Notes under the pieces: model-generated
Databases searched by the model: none
Seen by the model: only the letters and a program-made list of their open reading frames with translations
Told to the model about the DNA's origin: nothing
Part shown: piece by piece, positions 6,710 to 10,528 of the stretch
Layout of the letters: each line of letters starts with the position of its first letter
How positions within the stretch are numbered: the first letter of the stretch is position 1
Made by a program: the position numbers and the translations under genes
Assembly (NCBI GenBank): GCA_002887195.1
Contig: PJAB01002093.1
Span: forward strand, 1-10,528
Direction: 5' to 3'
Source: Chrysochromulina parva
Taxonomy: Eukaryota > Haptophyta > Prymnesiales > Chrysochromulinaceae
Length of the DNA stretch: 10,528 bases

Positions 6710-7204
6710 GCGTGCGCACTAAGGGCGTACTAGGACACACACATCAGGCTGCGATCGCCGGCGCCGATACAGCGCGCGAGCCGGCCGCGCGGAGACGGCG
6801 GAGCGCCCCGACACTCCTGCGGTGTCCTGATTTTCAGAGTAGAACCAAAGGTAAACACGCAGATTTTCATCCGGACGATCGGAAGCCGACCCCCTTGACT
6901 GACACCCCTATACGTCAGGCAGCTTTTTGGCGTCAGCTCGACCGCGGGGCTGTGTACAGAGTACACACATCTCGATCTCCGACCATGATCTCCGACCCGT
7001 CCGACGCGCGGGCCCAATGTATACGCCCTATACGGCCATATCGATAGAGCCCGGGTGGGCCGGGCGGCCTGTGCACGCGAGTGCGGTGCGGGTTGCGATC
7101 CGCTCCGCTCTCCCGGCGCCGACCGGCACCGCCTTTCCATTCTTACCACCGCCCTTCCATCCGACCCCCTCGCGCGCCGCAGGGGAAGCCCACGTGGCCC
7201 CGGT
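6710..7204. other. Convergent spacer between LRR gene and PEX5
   Basis: Two genes end facing this 495-bp stretch, so it should hold two 3' flanks. I see no gene in it; frames here have arginine/proline-rich, non-protein-like composition. It contains an 11-bp direct repeat (GATCTCCGACC at 6974-6984 and 6987-6997), a short palindrome at 6951-6967 and pyrimidine-rich runs at about 7130-7160. Confidence 0.6.
6951..6967. repeat. Short perfect inverted repeat
   Basis: TGTGTAC, then AGA, then GTACACA form a 7-bp perfect stem with a 3-base loop, in the middle of the space between two convergent genes. The position would suit a 3'-end or boundary role. Chance occurrence cannot be excluded. Confidence 0.6.
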
Positions 7205-9274
7205 TCAAAAGTCAAAGTCGGCGCGGAAGAGCTCATGATCGGCGCCGGCGGCCTTGTTGACGAGGTCGGGCCGGCCCATCGAAGTGAAGGTCATCGTGAG
7301 GTACCCCCAAATGTGTGTGGCTTCGCGGTTCAGCGAGAGCGCCTTGAGATAGCATTGGGCGGCCGCCTCGTAATTGGCCAGATTGCCATACGAGATGCCC
7401 AGATTCGAGAGCGCGCGCACGTACTGCGGCTTGAGGTCGAGCGCCTTGATGTAGCAGGGCAGCGCCGCGCCGCACGACATCGCGTTCGCCTGCGTAGCCC
7501 CGAGCTTATTCCACAACGAGTAGTCCGTCGGACGGAGTTCCAGCGCCCTCTCGAACGCGCGAGTCGCCTCGGGGTAAGAGCGCGAGAGGTTGTAGAGGAC
7601 GCCGAGCACCGCGTGGAGATCGGCATTCTGCGGCGCGATCTCAACGGCGCGTAGGTACAGGGTAGTCACGCGCTTGTGGAGAGCGTACGAGCCAAAGCGG
7701 AGGTCCGAACCGGAGGGCGCGGCGTCGGAGGTGCCGAGCTCCGCAAAGTCGGGATGCGACTCGAGCCATAGCAGGAGATGCTGCAGCGCACGCGTCTGAT
7801 CGAGCTCGTTCGTGTACGAAACGCCAAGGGCCAGGAGTGCCTCGAGGTTGTGTGGGTCGGCCTGCACGGCGAGCCGGAGGCAGGCGATCGCCTGCGCGTC
7901 GTCGTCGGCGTCGGCGTGCGCCTGCCCGAGGGTCTGCCAAGCGAGGGTATCCTCAGGCTGCGCCTGCACAGCGGCCTCAAGCACCAGCACCGCCTCTCGC
8001 AGCTCGCCACGCTTAAAGAGCTCCGTGCCACGTGCCACGAGCTCCGATCCACCGAGGTACGGATTCGTCTCCTGGAAGCGATACGGTGCATCCGCGCCGC
8101 CGTCGAGCCCGAGGCCATTCATATGGGTGCCCAGCCCTTCCCACGCGTCGTCCCAAGCGCTCTCGTAGTCGCCACCCTTGAGCCGTTGCCAGATCGCGTC
8201 GAGATCGGATGCATCCGCCGCGCTGCCGCTCGCTGCCGCCGCCGCGCCGTCGGCGAGCGAGAGCTGTCGCCACACCTTCTCCATCTGCTCGAAGGAGCCG
8301 CCGAAGAGTTCATCACCGCCTCTGCCGACGGCGCTGGAGGCCGAGGCGCCGGCGCCGTGCTGAGCCCCGCTGTGTTGGATGGCGCCGTGCGCGTTGAGCG
8401 CCTCTCGGAGGGTGGCATGGTAGGCCGCCTCGAGCTCTGAGCTCGTCGACGGGAGATCAGCGGAAGTGGTCTCCGCCGACGCCGCAGCGCTTCGTCTCGC
8501 CGCCGCTTCCGCTGCGGACAGGGGGCCAGCGGGTGCGACAGCGGGTGCGAGTGTCGCCCACGCAGCCGCGTGGGCCGCATCGAGTTGCTGCACGGCTTGC
8601 GGGCTGATGCCGGCCACGTGCGTGGAGCCCGTCGACGGTGCAGTTGTGGAGGGCATCCGCGCATGGGTCACATTCATCATGGGCCCAGGCCGCCGCAGGT
8701 GCGACACGATCGCGTCCGCTCGGCGCGCCGTAATGGCACGATCCTCGGCGGAGAGATGCGGCAGGGCGGCGAGCATGCCGTCGATGGCAGGTGCCGCCGT
8801 GCCTATTTTGCTCGCGAGAAAGTGGAGCGAGTCGTGCACTAGCTGGCCGGCCGCCGCTTGCTGCTGCACTTGAGCCAGCGCTTGGGGCGCCATTGGCGGC
8901 GCCATCGGCGGAGCGTGCGCCGACTCGAGCCACGCCGCCTCGTGCATCCGCGCAAGCTCCGCCGGGCCGGGGCCTGGCGCATGTGATGAGCTGGCGGCCG
9001 CGATCGCTTCGGCCTGCTCCCATGCGATTTGCAAGGGCACGCCGCTCTCAAAGGCGCGCATGAACGCCGCTTCCGCCACACCGACTTCGGGAAGCATGCC
9101 AGACGACGAGGGGCCCACGCTCGCCAGCGGGTCATGAAAGGCCGCATTGCCTCCGATGATGTCGCTCTGCTGCTGGCCGCTGAGAACAGCCTTGCTCAAA
9201 CGTGCCAGCGGGTTGTTGACCGACGCCGAGCCCTCCGCCACGCAGCCGCCGCCGTGCACCAGGTCCGCCAGCAT
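7205..9274 (-). CDS. PEX5: Peroxisomal targeting signal 1 receptor PEX5
   Basis: This is an intronless 689-residue protein that binds PTS1 cargo in the cytosol and carries it to the peroxisome membrane. ATG at 9274 (A at -3) gives MLADLVHGGGC with cysteine at position 11, where PEX5 proteins carry the cysteine that is monoubiquitinated for recycling, followed by NPLARLSKAVL like the animal NPLMKLAGHF. The N-terminal half (about 40-390) is disordered, rich in Ala, Pro and Ser. It has tryptophans at 85, 115, 239, 335, 362, 374 and 378, none in a canonical W-x3-F/Y motif. The TPR domain spans about 405-660: NPYLGGSELVARGTELFKRG, AWQTLGQAHADADDDAQAIA, LEALLALGVSYTNE, then VLGVLYNLSRSYPEATRAFE, LWNKLGATQAN and LSNLGISYGNLANYEAA. 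These match the animal receptor blocks, including the asparagines that hold the PTS1 tail. It ends HELFRADFDF. Confidence 0.96.
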   Translation of the reverse strand: MLADLVHGGGCVAEGSASVNNPLARLSKAVLSGQQQSDIIGGNAAFHDPLASVGPSSSGMLPEVGVAEAAFMRAFESGVPLQIAWEQAEAIAAASSSHAPGPGPAELARMHEAAWLESAHAPPMAPPMAPQALAQVQQQAAAGQLVHDSLHFLASKIGTAAPAIDGMLAALPHLSAEDRAITARRADAIVSHLRRPGPMMNVTHARMPSTTAPSTGSTHVAGISPQAVQQLDAAHAAAWATLAPAVAPAGPLSAAEAAARRSAAASAETTSADLPSTSSELEAAYHATLREALNAHGAIQHSGAQHGAGASASSAVGRGGDELFGGSFEQMEKVWRQLSLADGAAAAASGSAADASDLDAIWQRLKGGDYESAWDDAWEGLGTHMNGLGLDGGADAPYRFQETNPYLGGSELVARGTELFKRGELREAVLVLEAAVQAQPEDTLAWQTLGQAHADADDDAQAIACLRLAVQADPHNLEALLALGVSYTNELDQTRALQHLLLWLESHPDFAELGTSDAAPSGSDLRFGSYALHKRVTTLYLRAVEIAPQNADLHAVLGVLYNLSRSYPEATRAFERALELRPTDYSLWNKLGATQANAMSCGAALPCYIKALDLKPQYVRALSNLGISYGNLANYEAAAQCYLKALSLNREATHIWGYLTMTFTSMGRPDLVNKAAGADHELFRADFDF

Positions 9275-9468
9275 GATTCCGGCACGGTGCGGATCGACGA
9301 CGCGTCCATAATCACAGATCGTCAAGTTATTTCTTCTACTGAAAACGAGTTTTCCAGCCCGTAAGCCCGCGGCCACGCTGCTGCTGCTGTGAAACACACA
9401 ACGCGCGCGCTCTCCGGACCCCCCACGCGACGCCACAGTGGACGCGCCACACTCCGCCGCGGGCTTCG
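9275..9468. promoter_or_regulatory. Divergent promoter region between PEX5 and ATP23
   Basis: 194 bp lie between the opposed start codons. An AT-rich patch at about 9320-9350 adjoins PEX5; the half nearest ATP23 is GC-rich, with CTG repeats at about 9378-9390. No strong TATA or CCAAT box is visible. The divergent, close layout suggests a shared regulatory region. Confidence 0.5.
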
Positions 9469-10188
9469 ATGATTTTCACGACCTTGGCTCGGCTCCATCG
9501 GTCCTGGATGAGCGCAGTCGGCGTACCGCCGCCGCAGGACGACGACGTCTCGACGGCGCCATCGAGTTCAGCGGCTGCCGTGGCTCGCCGCGAATTCATT
9601 TTGGGCCTGCAGCCCGGCGATCCGGAGCATGAGAACAAGTGCCGCAGCTTCGTCGACAAGGCTCTGAGCTCCTGCCCGAAGGTCAAGTTCATGCGCGAGG
9701 CGCTCAAGGCTCTCGGCGTTCGCTCGAGCGATGCAGACTTTGTGACGTGCGCGCACTGCCCGGACGGCGCGGCCACCGCCGGCGGCTATCTGCCTGAGTT
9801 CAAGCTTGTGCTGCTCTGCCAGCAGTGGGTCGCGCAGCAACCCAGCGAGGTTGAGAACACGCTCACACACGAGATGATCCACGCGTACGACGACGCGCGC
9901 GCGCACATGAACTGGATGGACTTGACACAGCACGCGTGCACAGAGATCCGCGCGGCGAGCCTGAGCGGTGACTGCAACTTCCGGCGTGAGCTTGACCGCG
10001 GCAACCTCCACCCAGCAAATCTAGGCGGCGCGGGTGCGCGCTGTGTCCGCCGGCGTGCGGAGCTGTCGGTGGCGATGCACCCCGAGTGCCCAGACGCAGA
10101 CGTTGCTGCAAAGGCCGTCGCGCGCGCATGGGAAACGTGCTACGCCGACAAGGCACCTTTTGACGCGGTCGGGACTCATCTGTATTGA
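9469..10188 (+). CDS. ATP23: Mitochondrial inner-membrane-associated metalloprotease ATP23
   Basis: ATP23 acts in the intermembrane space, where the yeast enzyme matures ATP synthase subunit Atp6 and helps assemble the F-o sector. This copy has 239 residues, close to the family length, and no introns. The zinc-protease motif HEMIH lies at 134-138, followed by AYDDARAHMNW, the counterpart of the animal AFDHCRAHVDW. Further conserved blocks are CAHC (94-97), GGYLPEFKLVLLCQ (105-118), HACTEIRAASLSGDC (155-169) and the C-terminal CYADKAPFD. There are exactly ten cysteines (58, 69, 94, 97, 117, 157, 169, 192, 207, 224), in line with the disulfide-rich yeast enzyme. ATG at 9469 is the first in frame; M14 is an alternative. 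The first 20 residues are basic without acids, but import by the disulfide relay is the known route for this family. Confidence 0.95.
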   Translation: MIFTTLARLHRSWMSAVGVPPPQDDDVSTAPSSSAAAVARREFILGLQPGDPEHENKCRSFVDKALSSCPKVKFMREALKALGVRSSDADFVTCAHCPDGAATAGGYLPEFKLVLLCQQWVAQQPSEVENTLTHEMIHAYDDARAHMNWMDLTQHACTEIRAASLSGDCNFRRELDRGNLHPANLGGAGARCVRRRAELSVAMHPECPDADVAAKAVARAWETCYADKAPFDAVGTHLY

Positions 10189-10213
10189 TGTTGATTGTCG
10201 TCGGGACTCATCT
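10168..10213. repeat. 14-bp direct repeat across the ATP23 stop codon
   Basis: GTCGGGACTCATCT occurs at 10168-10181, coding VGTHL of the protein end, and again at 10200-10213, in the 3' flank. The period is 32 bp, and the TGA stop lies between the copies. Confidence 0.85.
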
Positions 10214-10313
10214 CTCTGAGTTCAAAATCAGGTGGTGGGGATAGTGTGTGAATCCCGAAATACCCGGTTACCCGCTCCCCCCTCCCCCGGTATACGCAAA
10301 TGTGCTCGGCACC
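10189..10313. promoter_or_regulatory. Spacer between ATP23 and the next plus-strand gene
   Basis: 125 bp hold the 3' flank of ATP23 and the upstream region of the next gene. A pyrimidine-rich CCCGCTCCCCCCTCCCCC run lies at about 10271-10288. No TATA box is evident. Confidence 0.35.
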
Positions 10314-10528
10314 ATGAAGCGTCGTCGGGTCGGCGGAGACAGCGGCGACGGCGACGACGGCGCTGTGAGGGTGCGAAGCGCCGAGGGCGAGGTGGTCGCG
10401 TGGTCCCCTTCGGCCGCGGCGCGATCGGCCGCGCTCGCCAACTGGGTGAGCGACACGGGCGGCGCCGAGGGGGCGTTCGCCACTCTGGTGCCTGCGGCTG
10501 CGCTCCGCACGCTCTCGCGCGTCGCCGA
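10314..10528 (+). CDS. Possible SKP1/BTB-like protein, N-terminal fragment cut by window
   Basis: ATG at 10314 has a strong eukaryotic start context (GGCACCATGA), and the frame stays open to the right edge (71 codons). It begins MKRRR, then an acidic Gly-Asp-rich stretch (about 8-16), then VRVRSAEGEVVAWSPSAAAR (17-36), SAALANWVSD and LVPAAALRTLSRVA at the edge. This order, a strand with SxDGE-like turn, a helix and a VPxxALxxxxxV element, resembles the N-terminal BTB-type fold of SKP1, which links cullin 1 to F-box proteins. Similarity is weak and only the first part is visible, so function is tentative. The coding start itself is better supported than the name. Confidence 0.5.
   Translation, partial: MKRRRVGGDSGDGDDGAVRVRSAEGEVVAWSPSAAARSAALANWVSDTGGAEGAFATLVPAAALRTLSRVA

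Noticed and set aside
6730..7236. Coding region in the convergent spacer
   Set aside because: The frames are Arg/Pro-rich without recognisable motifs and overlap the PEX5 end; this is typical of GC-rich non-coding sequence.
9275..9436. Longer PEX5 starting with GTG at 9436
   Set aside because: A non-ATG start is unlikely in a eukaryotic nuclear gene, and the ATG at 9274 places the conserved cysteine at position 11 as in the family.

Overview
This is a nuclear fragment of a GC-rich unicellular eukaryote, most likely an alga. The evidence is GT-AG introns in one gene, a peroxisomal import receptor (PEX5), a mitochondrial intermembrane-space protease (ATP23), a cation-dependent mannose-6-phosphate-receptor/ATG27-type membrane protein and a cytosolic-type eukaryotic cysteinyl-tRNA synthetase. 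Very short intergenic spaces, about 60-65% GC, and introns built of 10-21 bp minisatellites point to a haptophyte-like alga. That placement is an inference and is not proven by the window.

Layout, left to right. (1) Minus strand, 1301 running off the left edge: a nuclear protein with a GNAT-like fold, an MBD/TAM-like segment and a PHD finger. (2) Spacer 1302-1919: an AT-rich presumed upstream region for gene 1, then the GC-rich 3' flank of the next gene, with a 49-bp tandem duplication. (3) Minus strand, 4857-1920: cysteinyl-tRNA synthetase in four exons, with introns at 3871-4000, 3472-3547 and 2517-2680. (4) Minus strand, 5905-5042: type I membrane protein with a luminal MRH (M6P-receptor) domain. 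(5) Plus strand, 6074-6709: small secretory leucine-rich-repeat protein ending in PDEL, divergent from gene 4. (6) Convergent spacer 6710-7204. (7) Minus strand, 9274-7205: PEX5. (8) Plus strand, 9469-10188: ATP23, divergent from PEX5. (9) Plus strand, 10314 running off the right edge: start of a possible SKP1/BTB-like protein.

The genes look like unrelated housekeeping functions packed closely together, not a pathway cluster. The most unusual structure is inside the cysteinyl-tRNA synthetase gene. All three introns consist largely of tandem repeats with a period of about 10, 11 or 21 (10+11) bp. The three repeat families resemble one another, and every unit carries a YTNAY-like or TGA-containing core. 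In each intron the sequence at the donor is repeated just after the acceptor (8/8 bp, about 19 of 22 aligned positions, and 7/8 bp). This looks like recent intron gain by short duplication or insertion at AGGT sites followed by minisatellite growth, and it is the best candidate here for an undescribed process. The other complete genes appear intronless.
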